Shown here: positions 1 to 12,778 of the stretch, piece by piece
How the letters are laid out: every line of letters begins with the position of its first letter
How positions within the stretch are numbered: the stretch's first letter is position 1
Assembly (NCBI GenBank): GCA_004794655.1
Contig: SMMW01000056.1
Span: 3,625,001 to 3,689,000 of the forward strand
DNA: 64,000 nt
Direction of reading: 5' to 3'
From: Marisa cornuarietis
Taxonomy: Eukaryota; Mollusca; Gastropoda; Architaenioglossa; Ampullariidae
Program-made: the position numbers and the translations under genes
The notes under the pieces: generated by a model
Databases searched by the model: none
Seen by the model: the letters and a program-made list of their open reading frames with translations, nothing else
Told to the model about the DNA's origin: nothing

Positions 1-59
1 AGCATTCTTCTGAATGGATACCTGGGCATTACAAATGGAGATCATATATATATATACAC

Positions 60-225
60 ACACGGTCTGTGGTCAAACAACAGGCTTTTTGTCAGAGTTA
101 TATATATATATATACACGGGTCTGTGGGCAGACAACAGAACTTTTATAAGAGCTAGATAGATATATAATATCTGTGGTAAAAAAACAAACCTTTTATAAG
201 GGTGAGATATATATATATATAGCGG
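60..225. repeat. AT-rich minisatellite, three degenerate units
   Basis: Three related units of about 50-55 bp follow one another. Each starts with TCTGTGG (66, 121, 171), continues with an ACAACAG- and CTTTTATAAG-like stretch, and ends in an (AT)n tract. Open frames here are by-products of the repeat. Confidence 0.6.
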
Positions 226-712
226 CCCTATGCTCCACTGGGAGCGAACAGGAATAAGAAGAACGGATCTCTCTGCACTGTTTTTCCCCAAAATCCCACC
301 AGGTGAAATGTATCACGAGCTGTACAATTCCACCCGTTATGTCGCCAATCCCAGATGATGCTAAGATGTTCTAATCGACTCCATGATACGTGGCGTGAAG
401 AACAGAAGACAGCGGGCAGGGCAGGGCAGGGCCAGACAGACAGACACTTTCTCCTGGTTAGCTAAACAGAAGCTGCTCAGTTTATCGTTAAAAGAAAGAA
501 AAAGAGAGATTGTCACCAAGAACTCGTCAAAGACAAAAGAAATCGCACAGCAGACTGTTTTGTCTTTTGTCTGAATGTGACACTAATTACTGCAAATGAG
601 TGAAAGTGGTTGGATGGTAGTGCAGACGTGTATTTAAAAAACTGTGCTAGATATAATAGACATTGAGAACAAGTATCACCACTGGACCTTCTGCTTTGTG
701 AACGCTAGGTCA
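226..712. other. Unassigned sequence
   Basis: Non-coding in appearance. It contains a purine-rich stretch near 415-530 and no recognisable gene or mobile element. Confidence 0.4.
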
Positions 713-717
713 TAGAA

Positions 718-861
718 CAGTGGCGTAGGAACAGGGGGAGCAAGGGGGGCAGCCGCCCCCCCCCCAAAGAAAGATGCTGGGAAGGCAAGAATGTGAACGT
801 TATTCATTGTCAGCATGGAGCTTCCCCCCCCCCCAAAGCCGAGCATCTTCCTACGCCACTG
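718..861. mobile_element. 144-bp MITE with 14-bp terminal inverted repeats
   Basis: The ends are perfect inverted repeats (CAGTGGCGTAGGAA on the left, its reverse complement on the right). The element is flanked by TAGAA at 713-717 and 862-866. The interior is C- and G-homopolymer rich and has no open frame. CAGTGGCGTAG termini are typical of hAT-like non-autonomous elements in animals. A 5-bp duplication is short for hAT (usually 8 bp), so the superfamily is uncertain. Confidence 0.75.
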
Positions 862-1382
862 TAGAATTCTGTCACTATATCTGCTGTGTTGTGCGAGAAA
901 GCAGTTTGGTGTGGATCTTAACATTAAAGACTTGATATCTCACCGTGTGACAATATAAAAGATGATTTTAAACGCATCCGAAAATGTCTCCATTGCACGA
1001 ACTAGTTTGATGGCACCAGAGTATTAATTGTTGAGCGGGCCAGTCACAAAGCTAAGCTTCGAACATTGTTTTTTCTCAAATCATTAAAGTAAATCTGTGT
1101 ATTTTACCTAGAAGCAATGTGTTTTACACGTTTAGCTTTCTTGTTATGCAACCAGCTACAACAGATTATATATATATATATCAGCAAGAATAATGAATGC
1201 CTAATACTAAACTCTCGGTCCCTTTGGGGGTATCATATAAGATGATTGATATTTTTATTATCATTGACTTTTAATTGGTCGTTTCGATTTGGGGTAGATT
1301 CAAGCATATTCAAGATTCTTTATTTCAGGAATCTTTTTTAATCAGTCACCCTCTAAGGGGTATTAAGATATTTAAAATGTAT

Positions 1383-1383
<1 letters not shown>

Positions 1384-1416
<33 letters not shown>

Positions 1417-1438
1417 CACACACACACACACACACACA
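1384..1438. repeat. (CA)n microsatellite
   Basis: About 55 bp of CA repeats with one interruption. The 72-codon frame running through it is a repeat artefact. Confidence 0.95.
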
Positions 1439-1885
1439 TTCCTGTACAATTTTTCTCAGTCACACCCACACACATTTCACGAGTCGTTTATAACGACTAA
1501 TATGTTAAAAACTAATTTTCTGTATCGCTCATTCTTCCCATCTTCTAGCCCTTTAATGTATATCTGCGTATGTAATCAAATAATTCAAAGCATATAAATA
1601 CATGTTAATTTAAACCACAAGCTGAGCATTCTACTTGTAATAAGAAAACTAACAGGGAAGCGGCCACACTCTCCAAGCACTATACAAAATGGGGTGGACT
1701 TTCTTACTGTGGGAATCATTTTGTAGAATCTTAACTGCAGTACAAATATCAATGCAAAACAGACTATTAAAAAAAAACAACATATAGTATAAGAATGGAC
1801 TTTTTCATTCCACTCGAATTCAGGAATGCACGTACTTTACAAGGGAAAACATTGGGTTAAAAAGAAGTAAATGTGGAAGCTGAAT

Positions 1886-2233
1886 TGTTGGGTTCTCTAA
1901 CGCCGTTTGTAATGAGTTAGGGGTAGGTCTGGTATTGTTTCGTGTGTGAATGGTGTCTTGTGTTTGACGTCATGTGTGCGTCATTTGTTCGTCGTCATTT
2001 TGGGAAAAGAATGACGTAAAAAGAAGAAGAAAGAAGACGGTTCCATGGCCAGATAGAAAAGAGAGAGCAGCGAGTTCTTCATCTTCCATAAATCAACTAG
2101 AAATCTCTTCACCTTCATCCCCACCTACGGGGGGCTCGTCGAGCGTGGTGTATGTGTGTAATATGCGTCGTGCGTATGCAAGGTAAGTGTATGTGCGTGC
2201 GTCCTAGTACATATTGGGTAGCTCGTCCGGGAT
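1886..2233 (+). mobile_element. Possible LTR end plus primer-binding site
   Basis: A primer-binding-site-like sequence, TGGGTAGCTCGTCCGGGAT, lies at 2215-2233, three bases after a CA dinucleotide (2210-2211). It closely resembles the complement of the tRNA-Pro 3' end used by some LTR elements, but differs in the bases after TGG. The upstream block could be an LTR running from TGTTG at 1886 to GTACA at 2211, with a TATA-like CATAAAT near 2085. No gag or pol frame follows and no second LTR was found, so this would be a relic. The call is tentative. Confidence 0.25.
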
Positions 2234-2849
2234 CTGAACAGACAGTGTGTGTGTAGCTGGCCTAGCTATTCGTTGGGAGGTTGGTCAAGTAACGCGAGGG
2301 GGAAGTACCGTTAGGTCAACGGCGATAGTGTTAGCGCAGCTACTTTACCATCGCCGCCGAAACACTCTGGAAGCGACGAGAACAAATGGCACCGTCGTCA
2401 CTTTGTCCAGCATTGCACCTCACCCCGCCTTGTTTTTATTCTTCGCTGCTTCGACATGTGTGGAGAAGAAACTCATCCAGACCGAATCTCATTTCCACGA
2501 AACTTCGTTTTCTGCGACGAGCGTTGCAGAGTTTCTAGGACATCAGAGATGCACCTTTGTGTAACACCTTCGGCCTTCTCATTCTTTCCTTTTTCTTTTA
2601 CGTTGGGGTTTGTTTTTTTTCTTCTTTCATCATACTTGACTTTCTCTTTCTTACTTGGTCAAGTAAACTGAGGTGGAAGCACCCAGCTGGGCTTAGTGTT
2701 TGATTGTCGTTTTTGTCGTATTTATACTCTGGACAAAAACATTTGTCCGCCAAATGTGGTGATGAATCTAACATCAGTGTCAAAGTTCTGCATAACTGTT
2801 ACTTGTAAATTTTGGGACCAGTTTCAACACTGAAGCACGATCTCTTTTC

Positions 2850-2886
<37 letters not shown>

Positions 2887-3299
2887 GCACGCATATACAC
2901 GAGATAAATTTTTCTCAAGTCCATTAATTATTACAACTGTAGAACTCTTCATTATTAAATCAATTACTTTTAACACGATTCGATCTCGCATACTGACAGT
3001 TCCAAACGCTTGAATGCAATCTGTTTTAGTATGTATACAAATATGGAAATATGCAAACAGATTACCTGAGGTTTTATTTATTTATTGATCCCTCAGTAAA
3101 ACGTAGCATCGCAAGTATGGAACTACAGACAGAGAAGGAGCCAAGCCAGGGTTTAACAAAAAGATCTAAAGAAGGCAGCAGGGAGCACTTCTTGTAAATT
3201 TTTTTTCCTTTGAGAAAGTTGAGATGGAAAGTCTTCTGACTTTCGAAATGAACACATAAAATAGCATTCGGCAGACTTGCTCAAGAACGAGCCAAAATA
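2234..3299. other. Unassigned sequence with (CT)n/(CA)n tract
   Basis: Frames here (for example 2247-2564) match no domain I recognise. A (CT)n(CA)n microsatellite lies at 2849-2890. The rest appears non-coding. Confidence 0.4.
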
Positions 3300-3640
3300 T
3301 AAAAAAAAATAATAATGAACCTTTATAAAGCGCTTTTCCAATTATTTGCTCAGAGCAAAGAAACAGAGAGTCAGGAAGATGAACATAAGCTGCCAACAAC
3401 ACCAGTAGACACTGCATAACACAGTTATACATGCTAGGGTGCTTGATAAAAAACTGCTGTAGTGGGGGAGGGAATTGCTGTTTTACGCCGAGCCAGCAAC
3501 TAAGGCAAGGAAGCTAGTCCTGTAAACAGATGTCACATGCAGAGAAAGAACAGTGTGCCCGAGACGAGATCTGAACCCAGGACAGCCAACCCTCACTGTT
3601 GTGGTCACAGGCGCTAACCGTTGCGCCACCGAACCGCACT
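3300..3640 (-). mobile_element. tRNA-derived SINE with CR1/L2-like 3' tail
   Basis: On the minus strand a tRNA-like head contains an A-box-like TGGCGCAACGGTTAGCGC (3611-3628) and a B-box-like GGTTCAGATCTCG (3565-3577). It is followed by a conserved body (GCCAGCAACTAAGGC on the plus strand near 3490). The tail is of the GCGCTTTATAAAGGTTCATTATTATT kind (3305-3335), as in CR1/L2-mobilised SINEs. A (GA)n run borders the head. The related copy at 31817-32135 supports a dispersed family. Confidence 0.65.
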
Positions 3641-4699
3641 AACTGCGCTAGAGAGAGAGAGAGAGAAATGGTTTCTAAATAACAACATGAATCTGTCTTC
3701 CTAAACCTTATTACGGCATCTTTACACAAGACAGCTGCTGAAGCGATCTTCTCTGCTCTGAACTTTCTTCATACAGTCATGATTGGTTCTTAATTAAATA
3801 AATGCTGATCAGCTGCAAACTGATTTTATACTGATCAAAGATGTATAGGGTTCCCCCCCCCCTAAAGTTGATACATAAAAGATGTCTACTTCCATATCTG
3901 CGAATTGTGTGTTAAAGAAGAACTATTTCTTACTTTAGTGAGAAGAGTGGCAGTGCTGTGTGTCCTCGGGTAACGAGCGCATAGACTGGATCTCCCACTA
4001 TTGATAAGACCTTGAAGAAAAGTGAGATTTACCTGAACAGAGGTATCGGTACAATCCCACTGAACAGAGGGGAGTGAGCGTGAATTTTTGTGCTGTTAAT
4101 GAACTGAATGATAAGAATACTTCTAAATATATTTATATATTTGCATAGGTGAAGTTTATGCCTCGCCATTGTAAAGTCTTGTTATTAAAATTGAAGCTCC
4201 GCCTAGTTTTCGTGCGGCGCATTGACTTTCGACTGGTAGCCCTCTCACATCACATCTGCTACAGTTCCTCACCGTGTGCCTCTCCGCTCTTTTCCCCACC
4301 TGCCATACTTTCCGTAGTTGTCCAGAACTGGTCACTTCCTCATACGCCGCAAGTGTTATTTCACTGCTATTATTCCTGCCAAATGTTGCGAACATGAAGG
4401 CAACTCACGTTGACACTTAACTGTTGGAGGTCTGCGGTTGGAGAACCACCCACCCTTACACACACACAGCACCTGTCCAGTGGCAAAACCCCCACCTTGA
4501 CACGGTGAACCACACAAGTTCACTGCCTACTAAGGCCACGTTTTACTTTTACTTATCAAAGGTGACTAGTTAGCAAAGAAACTCAAGTCTAATATCTGGT
4601 TGACATCAAACAGGCATGGTTGCTAGCAAGGGTACTCATGCAGCCAACATATAATTATCTTTGAAAATAAGAACCAGGCATTCTCTTGACACCAGACTC
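3641..4699. other. Intergenic sequence, nothing recognised
   Basis: The short frames on both strands at 4149-4397 overlap each other and show no domain. There is a (GA)n tract at 3650-3666. Confidence 0.35.
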
Positions 4700-7600
4700 C
4701 TTTAGTTTGAGCAAGTTTTATTCTGTGCAACTTTCATATTCTTAGGTTTTGTCATAATTTTGTCTTGCACGACTGTAGCATCAGATCTGCCAGGTAGATC
4801 ACAGTATAGCTTACATGTATGGTACAGGCACGCCAGACTGACACAAGTGCTCTCAACCGCTAGGGTTCTTCAATATTCTAGCTTAGGAAACTGGACAGAT
4901 GGAATAAATGCACAGCTCTCTATCAACTGAATGAAATACAATGCACACGCAACTCAACACTCTTACAAAAGTTAATCAGTAAAATTATTTTTTTTTAAAA
5001 GACAAAAGAAAAAAAAGGAAAAATTTCACCACCAATTGTAAAATACTGGTTTTCTTTGCTCACACTGAGCAGCATTTTTCTTTGCATTATATTGTGGTTG
5101 TAACTTAGATTGTTAATTTCCATAAAACTGCTGACAATATATAAGAATATAACTCTATAAAATCATTTACACACACCTATTTGTGTAGTTTTAAACAAAA
5201 CAAAAATCAAACCTTTGATGAAATTTCAACAGATTTGCAGAAATCAACAATTAGACACAGCAATTAGAATTTTTAAGGAGCTAACATGTTTCATGAAGTA
5301 AAATTGGATGAATTTTTGAAAGAAAACTCATTAAAAAATGGCAAGTAAAAACTCTCAGTAGTGAAGCACTGTTGCTTCAACTGGCACTTCAAAATCATTC
5401 TACGCCAAGCCTGAAAATCCATCAAAGACCACCATTACCAGCTGTGCTGATCATGATTTGAAAATAGCACAAACAAACTTTGTAACTCAGGAAGCAATAT
5501 ATTACCAGAAATGGTGAGAAAGAATGCTGGTATTGCAAGCTTTCCTGGAATGAGCACCCACTGACTGCAACCAAGATAGTGTCTAGGGGTTTAAGCAGTT
5601 ACAGCCCCTAGGTAAGAAATGCAGCTCTATTGATACCACTGATGTTTCTAGCTAGATATAGATTTCTTCCCCTGAATTCCCACATACAAACATACCTGTC
5701 GCAGTACTGTCTCCTCAGCTCGCATTGAGAGGAATAGTAATGGAGGGGTGAGAGGGGGTATGGAATCAGATTAGCTTAGCAAACTAAAGTTTCAGACTAC
5801 CAAATGATGTCAATGGTAACTGTACTCAGAATAGGTGCTACAAATACAACATAACCACATTTTAAAGAAAGTTCAAGATGGCACTACACTTTGTCAATGC
5901 ACTTTTACTGGCACTCAGCTAAATAACAACAAAATACAAACAAAAAAGGGACATAAAATCAGCTCTCTAGTGGTGCTTGTGACAACATTAACATTACTGA
6001 GCTATCCCTGAAAGAGTATGTGGAGAAAGAACAATATGGAATGAATCTGTAGAGATGAAAATCCCAGCTCTAAAAAAGTTAAAGAAAAAAATTCAGTAAG
6101 AACAAGATCTTAAAAAGGTAACTGGAAAGAACACATGGATGACAGAGAAAAAATTAACACACCTGTCATGGAGACATATGGACAAAGCATAATACCATGA
6201 CAGGTACATACTAATGTGCTCAACACACCCCTTTAATATAGAAAAATGCTGACATGGTCACCAAGTCTTAAAGGTCACTATGACATCTTAAAGCAGCAAA
6301 TGACCAAGACGTCTGAAGACAAACCATGGTTTTGAGTTTTGCTGCCAAGGCAATGTTCTCCTAAGAAACTGCACACAGTATTAATAGTGCAAAAAAATGC
6401 AGTATCAACAGTGTACATCATGCATAGAAAAAAAATAAAATGCATTTACCAAATAGTTCAACTCATGAAGTAAAACCTGTTTATCTGCAAGTGCTTAGTT
6501 ATGGCTTGCACTCAAAAAAAATAATACAAAACAAAACAAAACACAATACAACAAAAAACCCAAAACATTTTGTAATTTTGTAACGGCATTTGCAAGAATA
6601 GTTGTAGTATCAACATCTAATTTCGACACATCAACATTAGAAATACATTTCCTATAACTCTATTTCACAATTTTTGACATCAATTACCTAATTATCTACA
6701 TGCATTCAGTCCAACTTTCTTTACCCCTTTAAGTACATTAACTGTGTGTAATGCATACAAAACAGGCAAACACATTAATGCTTTTATCAAAGCAGTTCAG
6801 AAGTACTTAAATATGTTTTCATGATAAAATCAATTTCATCAGCTAAAATCAATATCTAAATAAAAAATTACAATAATTTATTATCCGTTAACGTACAATT
6901 CGCAATTAGTCATCTAAAAAAAATTATCTTATTTCTCCAAAAAGCTAAAGCTCACATCTGCTTCCTTGTGTTTTGTGTTTTATGAGTTATAGATTATTAT
7001 TAATAAAACAAAAAAAAGGTTTAGCAAATTTCAGAGATAGACGCCATGAAATATCAATATTTCAACTAAGTGCAGAAAGAGGTTAAATGACTATCCAATT
7101 TTGAGGAAGCTATCTTTTTATGCATTTTAAATAGTTCTCCATTTACATGCGCTCCAGATCGCCTGTACTTTGCATATTCCCTTTTCTTTTGTTTTACATC
7201 CGAAAGGAAAAAAGTGCCAATCGAGCTGTGCCAATAATTTTTGTGCTGATGCTTTTCGTAGCCATTTAAGCCAGAGGCTGCATAGTGGTAATTAAACAAA
7301 CAAAAAGAAAAAAGAACCAATCATGTATAGCGAAACTGTTTAAGTCTATTTGTGATATAGTTTTAGAACCTGAATTTGCATGATTGCATCTCTTTACAGT
7401 TTTGAGGTACTTGCTCATCCAGAAAGTAAACACCTTTTTCAACTTTTTTTAAAACAGAACTATAAAGAGTTAAGATATGTTCACAGCTCTCACCTTGGCT
7501 GTAGTCGCATGACATAAATGTATCAATGTTTTATACAACATGGATTTAAGTAAAGGGCTATTTTCTCAAATTTTAGGAATTCATATACAGTAATACAATC

Positions 7601-7973
7601 ATTTGGAACCACTCCACTGTGTGTTTAAGACTTGGAATTCATGCTTCATGTCCAGCATTTTGATGTTAATGTTAAACATAATTACTTTTTTACAAAATGA
7701 TTTTACAAAATCTCTTAATTTTATTGTTTTTGAAAAGGGTGGGCTTTGCCAATGCACAAAGTATGTTATACAACATGTCTTTCTCCAAATATGCTTACCT
7801 AGATAAACATTCCAAACAACATGCTCAAACCAACCACCTCATTGCAACAGCTGATTTTCAAAGTATATCTCTTGACATGTTCCTTCATCATGTTCCCAGT
7901 TAAGTTCTGATTTCAGAAAATGTGTGCATTGCTGCCTTAGTATGATAGAACATCGCAGTATACAGACACTAGG
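4700..7973 (-). other. Probable 3' UTR of caspase A
   Basis: This AT-rich stretch directly follows the caspase A stop codon in transcription order. It lacks plausible coding frames and recognisable repeats. A minus-strand AATAAA lies at 4722-4717, near the point where the composition changes. Other AATAAA copies occur inside the stretch, so the true polyadenylation site could be closer to the stop. Confidence 0.35.
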
Positions 7974-10900
7974 TTACTTTGCTTTGGGTGTGAAATAGAC
8001 ATCCCTTGTCAGCATGGATGTGATACAGGGAACCTGCTTTTTGCGATTCATGTACTCCCTGGTGGCATTGGATTCAAACTCGTAGGCCACTTTGCGGCAG
8101 ACTCGGGTCATCATAGTCATCAGATCCATTCGAGACCAGTTTTTGTGAAAAACTTCCACCAGAGACTGGACAAACCAGGACCCACGAGACGAATTCCTCC
8201 AGGCAAAGTATCCTAGTTGGAATCACACAAGACATGCATTTTTACATAAACTATCTAGATGGTACTCTCCAATGTCTTCACAAATAACAGTCAAGCATAA
8301 TGTGAATTACTATAATTCTGCACATTATAACTCTCACCTCTTCTGGCATGTATTTGGATTTGTTTCGCAACATTATGTTCTATTATCAACCACTCTTAGT
8401 CTCATGCGTACTTTCAAGCAAAATTGTTATCAGTGTCATTATCTAAATTCTTGTGCCAGCCTTCCCAGCATGCTTACTTTGCTTAGACTAGAGGTGGGCA
8501 AACTAAAACCTGTAAAGTATACTTGTTTTCATATTTTTTTTAAATTTAATCTAGCTTGAAATTTATCAGATATGACTCTATGTTAGAAATTGGCAATCCA
8601 TAACATTTTAACACAAATTACAAAAGTAACAAACAATACAGCTGACATGTCTGATGGTGCCATGAGGAAGCATTGGTGGCAGCTGCCTTCCTAGGAAAGG
8701 CTGGTTTGAAGCTTTATTGTGAGCAATTTCAAACAGCTTCACTTTTCACATTAAATTTAATGTGAACACCATTATGCATGCATTTTTTTCCATCCTATTT
8801 TCACTAGGTTTGTTGTGTAATCACTTGGTATAGGTTTTTGGTATGCTAACGGCCTGCTTCTTAGTTTTGAATTTTGAGATTGTCCCATGAAAAGAAAACT
8901 TTGCCTACCCCTTATTAGACAATCTAGGCTAGAATGGCTAGGACATCTCAACTACATGAGAAATGGCCACATCCCAAAAGACATTCTCTATGGCAAGCTA
9001 GCATCTGGGAGTAGAACCAATGGTCACCCAAAAATGTCATATAAAGATTATACAAAAAAATGATATCAGCACTTGATCATCATATAGAGAACTGGGAAAG
9101 TCTTGCACCTGACTGTGCAAAAATGGAGAAGTACTCTGGCCAGCATCTTGAGTCAGGGGAACAGAAGCTGTTGAATGCCACAATAATAGAGACAGTATTT
9201 ATGTATTGGTCTATTCAGCCACATGTGCAATTGCCACAGAAATGAAAGGATACATCATCCATGGAGAACTCTAACCAAAGGAAACCTGACAACTATATAA
9301 CATTCCACGTGTGAGATGCAACTGACAACCGTATGTTATTCCACCTGTGTAATGCAATATAATGCAACTATATGTCATAAACACATTTCAAATTTCATCA
9401 AGGAAATATATCTAAAACTGCAATAGTCAGCTGATTTAAAAATTACAGGATGATGTTCCCCACCTGGTACAACAGAGTATGCCATAAGAAAATCAGCTTC
9501 TGTAGGAATTCGGCGAATTTCCACTTCCATTCCCAGTGCATCGGTCACCTCCACTCCCAGTGGATCGGCCAACTCCACTCCTTCATCCAGCTTTGTGCCA
9601 CGGCACGCCTACAGGATATTGTTCACATCAACATCTTATAGGTAAGACTAGCTGTGAAATTAATTTGGATGCCACAGCCCTCCCTAGAACTCACTACAAT
9701 AGGTCATCATAATAAATGGATAACATGTTCTTTAGATGACTTTTCTCTTTACTTGGAGAAATACCTATTAACATAACACCAAATAAATAAATAATGCAAA
9801 ACAAATGGCAACTCCCCAAAATGCTTGCATTGCATGAAAGTTTCATCTACAAGACTACTCTGACCTAGCTCACGATTAGGCTGAAGAACAGTGAACCTTT
9901 TCTGGTGTGAACAGCAAATTAAAGCCGAAGTGAAATAATCCTATCCAATCCTTGATTTCTGATATGAATTTATGGGGTTTCAAGCTAAAATTACCAGTGA
10001 CTCTTCAAGGGTAAGATAAACAAAAGCCACCACGATTATGAATAAAAATCACAATGCCAATTTTGAGTACACGGTCTCTGTATCGGTTGGAATTTCACTG
10101 TTTCAAAGAAAGTGTAAAGTAAGATAAAATGAATTAGTAGTGAGGAGTGCAAAATGTAAGAAAGTAATGGTACAACATTGGGATGTTTCTACCAAAAGAT
10201 AAAATACAAGCAATTCTCAAAATACAATAAACTTTTATAGCCTGACTAGATAATTTCAAGTACATTTTATTCTTGCTTATGACGAATTTAACCACAATTA
10301 TTACCTGAATGAAAAACAGTTTGGGTTTAGCAGCAAGTGACTTGCATCTGTTACCCTTGAAAGGACCCACCAGTTTCTCTATCTCGATACGGGCATCTTG
10401 CCCATAAACATAGCCCTCCTCACCATGAGAAAGAATGGCACATGCAAAGCAGTCGGCATCGGAGTGGTCTTCTTTTGACACTGCGCCACACAAAGCAGGC
10501 AACATTTTAACACGAAATTAGGCAGCAAATGTACTGTTGTAAGGAACATCCTATGGAAGAATAAATGGTGCACAAAGGTAAGATAATTAAAAAGTTGTAC
10601 TTCTCATAAAACATGAGACGACAGGCTACCAGTTTGTAAAGTATTAATTACATGAACATGGACAATTGTCAAGTGTAAGTTGTAAGAATGAGGTCTGTTG
10701 CTAAGTATCTTAAGTATCTTATGCAGTACCACAAATTAATACAATAACATCAAGCATAAAAGTACAAGACAATGAAAGACTGAAACTCGTAACAAACTGT
10801 TGTGAGAAAACAGACTGCTGAAAATATTATGCTAGTTAGGTGAAACATGAGCTGTTGGTAAGGATGACTGATAAGACATATCAAGGGAGATGTTAACTTA

Positions 10901-12778
10901 ATGGAGTTATCACAGTTATTCACTTATGTCATCAAAAGATAACAGGTATTATATCAAAGAAAAAATGTTTATACGACAGTATACACAGCATATCATTTTT
11001 TTACAAAACCCAATAATTTCACAAATATTGCTCTTACTGTAATTAGTTGCTGGCACGGCATTAAACACAAACAAACAAACAAACTCTTATTGTAACTCTG
11101 TGATTTGTCTCAATATTAATTAGATCCAATGCAAAATATGTTGTATTGTTGTTGGGGTTTTAAAATATAGTAATTGTAATTAGGCACATGGCTGCTTACT
11201 GCACCAAATTCAAACTAATAATTGCTGTTTGATAAAATTACTATGATCATTTTTCATTATCAAGCTATCAGGCTACTGAAGCATCTGAGTCCTATCTTGG
11301 TTCCAGAAAGAACTAAAAATACCAAACATTTCTTCTCTTTTTTTTTTGCCTTTTTCTACCTTCAACAAGAAATAACTGGCAAAGAACGGGAGATAATTGA
11401 ATAAGCTTTATAATGAAGCAGTTCTTTCCTTTTAGAATTGTTAATAAGTTAAAAAAAAAAACTAACAATGATTGTATATCCCCTATGTGACAGCCATCTT
11501 GTTTCACTACATTCCCTAATAAATAAGGGACCCATCACAGCTGGGTGGACAGGGTAATCTTCCGGTCAGTGACCTAAGCATCAAATTGGCTGCCTGCTCC
11601 AAAACTTAATGTATACTTCAATTGATCTTATAAGAACCCCCCCCCCTTCCAATTGCTGTAACATCAAAGAATTAACTTTTGCTAGTCTGTAAAAAATTTC
11701 CACTCTTTGTAACAAATACAAGCATACTACACAAAATATTATCTCAATCCTCTAGAATACCTTGGTTTAGGCATTTTAAAATGTCAAAAACCAAGCATGT
11801 GACCCTCATGTTGTGGTAGAGTGTTATACAAATACATTATTTATTATTATCAATAAAGAGCATAGGCTGATCTATTTTGCATTAGTAAGCACGAAGAAGC
11901 AAAAGGGATGGGTCAAAGTCCCAAACCTGGAAACATTGATACACAGTTCTAAGCCGATTTTTATAAATCAAATTCACAACTCTTAATACTGAAATTCTGT
12001 AAAAGTTGTTTCGACATGACTTTAGACGACTCAAGGTTACATGCAACTTTACTTCGAGGAAAAAGAAGAAGGCATTACCTTTCACCATGTACGATTCCAT
12101 TTCATTTGCTTTCAAATCATGTCGAATGTCGGTGTCAAAACCCATTTCAGTAAACATGAAATACAAGTTTTGTGCATCAGTGTCTGTGCCTGTTCTCTCA
12201 CCCATTCCTGTTTTGGAAGAAAATGTTTTGTTGTTAAATATGACAGCTTTTCCTCTTCGAGGGTAGTTCATATTATAGCTGTCAGACTCAAAGTCAATCT
12301 TGTTTATCTGTGGAAAAGTGCTTTCGGGACGCACAGCTGGAGCACTGAAATAAGACAATGATCACAAATGAATACCTCAATCATATCTGCTATTTTTCAA
12401 AAGGTCCGTCTTTAGCTTACAGTTTAAAAAGATTACATTATCTGGGTACTTCTCATATCACTAAAATATCCAGTTTCCAGGTTTGTAAAAATAATAAATA
12501 CGTGTTAAGTCATGTCTTACCCTGGAGATGCGAGCGCATCACCCTGATCGTCCTCAGGTCTTGCATCAACACTGTCATCTGCCACATGTCAAAAGATAAC
12601 ATTTCAAATACAGTACCAAATATGTTGAAGTAGACATTCAATGTGGTAAAGTTTCACAAGTTTTCATGTTTTTTTGGTTAAAAACAGAGGAAGATAAAAA
12701 ACAAAACATCAGATGCAGTGAGACAGGGAAAGGAAGGTAGTCAGACAGCTAAGCAGAGAGAAAGTGAGACTTACTCAT
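7974..12778 (-). CDS. Caspase A, effector caspase-3/7-like cysteine protease
   Basis: This is a cytosolic cysteine protease that cleaves after aspartate to execute apoptosis. Six coding exons join in frame: 12778-12775 (ATG A), 12578-12521, 12344-12079, 10480-10305, 9608-9464 and 8212-7974, ending in TAA. They give 888 nt, or 295 residues. All junctions are GT-AG, with phases 1,2,1,0,1. The prodomain is short and acidic (about residues 1-45), as in executioner caspases. The large subunit carries the catalytic His in ILSHGEEG (H128) and Cys in QACRG (C170). Their 42-residue spacing equals that of human caspase-3. The small subunit has the substrate-binding YFAWRN and GSWFVQSL motifs. The linker holds a tandem 8-residue repeat with two candidate cleavage Asp residues (183, 191). 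The start is in a 4-nt coding exon, so 5' details need transcript support. Confidence 0.88.
8930..9185 (+). pseudogene. LINE C-terminal fragment in caspase A intron 5
   Basis: The plus strand reads RLGHLNYMRNGHIPKDILYG-like text and continues to NWESLAPDCAKM. This is the conserved C-terminal tail downstream of reverse transcriptase in many animal LINEs (W-GH, IPKDLLYGEL, GRPK, NWE). It lies antisense to the host gene and is short, with both ends lost. Confidence 0.65.
9294..9370. repeat. Degenerate two-copy tandem repeat
   Basis: Two copies of about 40 bp share ACAAC-(n)-TATTCCACSTGTG-(n)-ATGCAACT. They lie in intron 5 of caspase A. Confidence 0.35.

Noticed and set aside
3560..3640. A functional tRNA gene on the minus strand
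   Set aside because: A and B boxes are present but no cloverleaf closes, and the sequence continues into a SINE body and tail.
12006..12361. Plus-strand frames over caspase A exon 3
   Set aside because: Antisense shadows; the minus-strand reading has the caspase motifs and correct splice sites.
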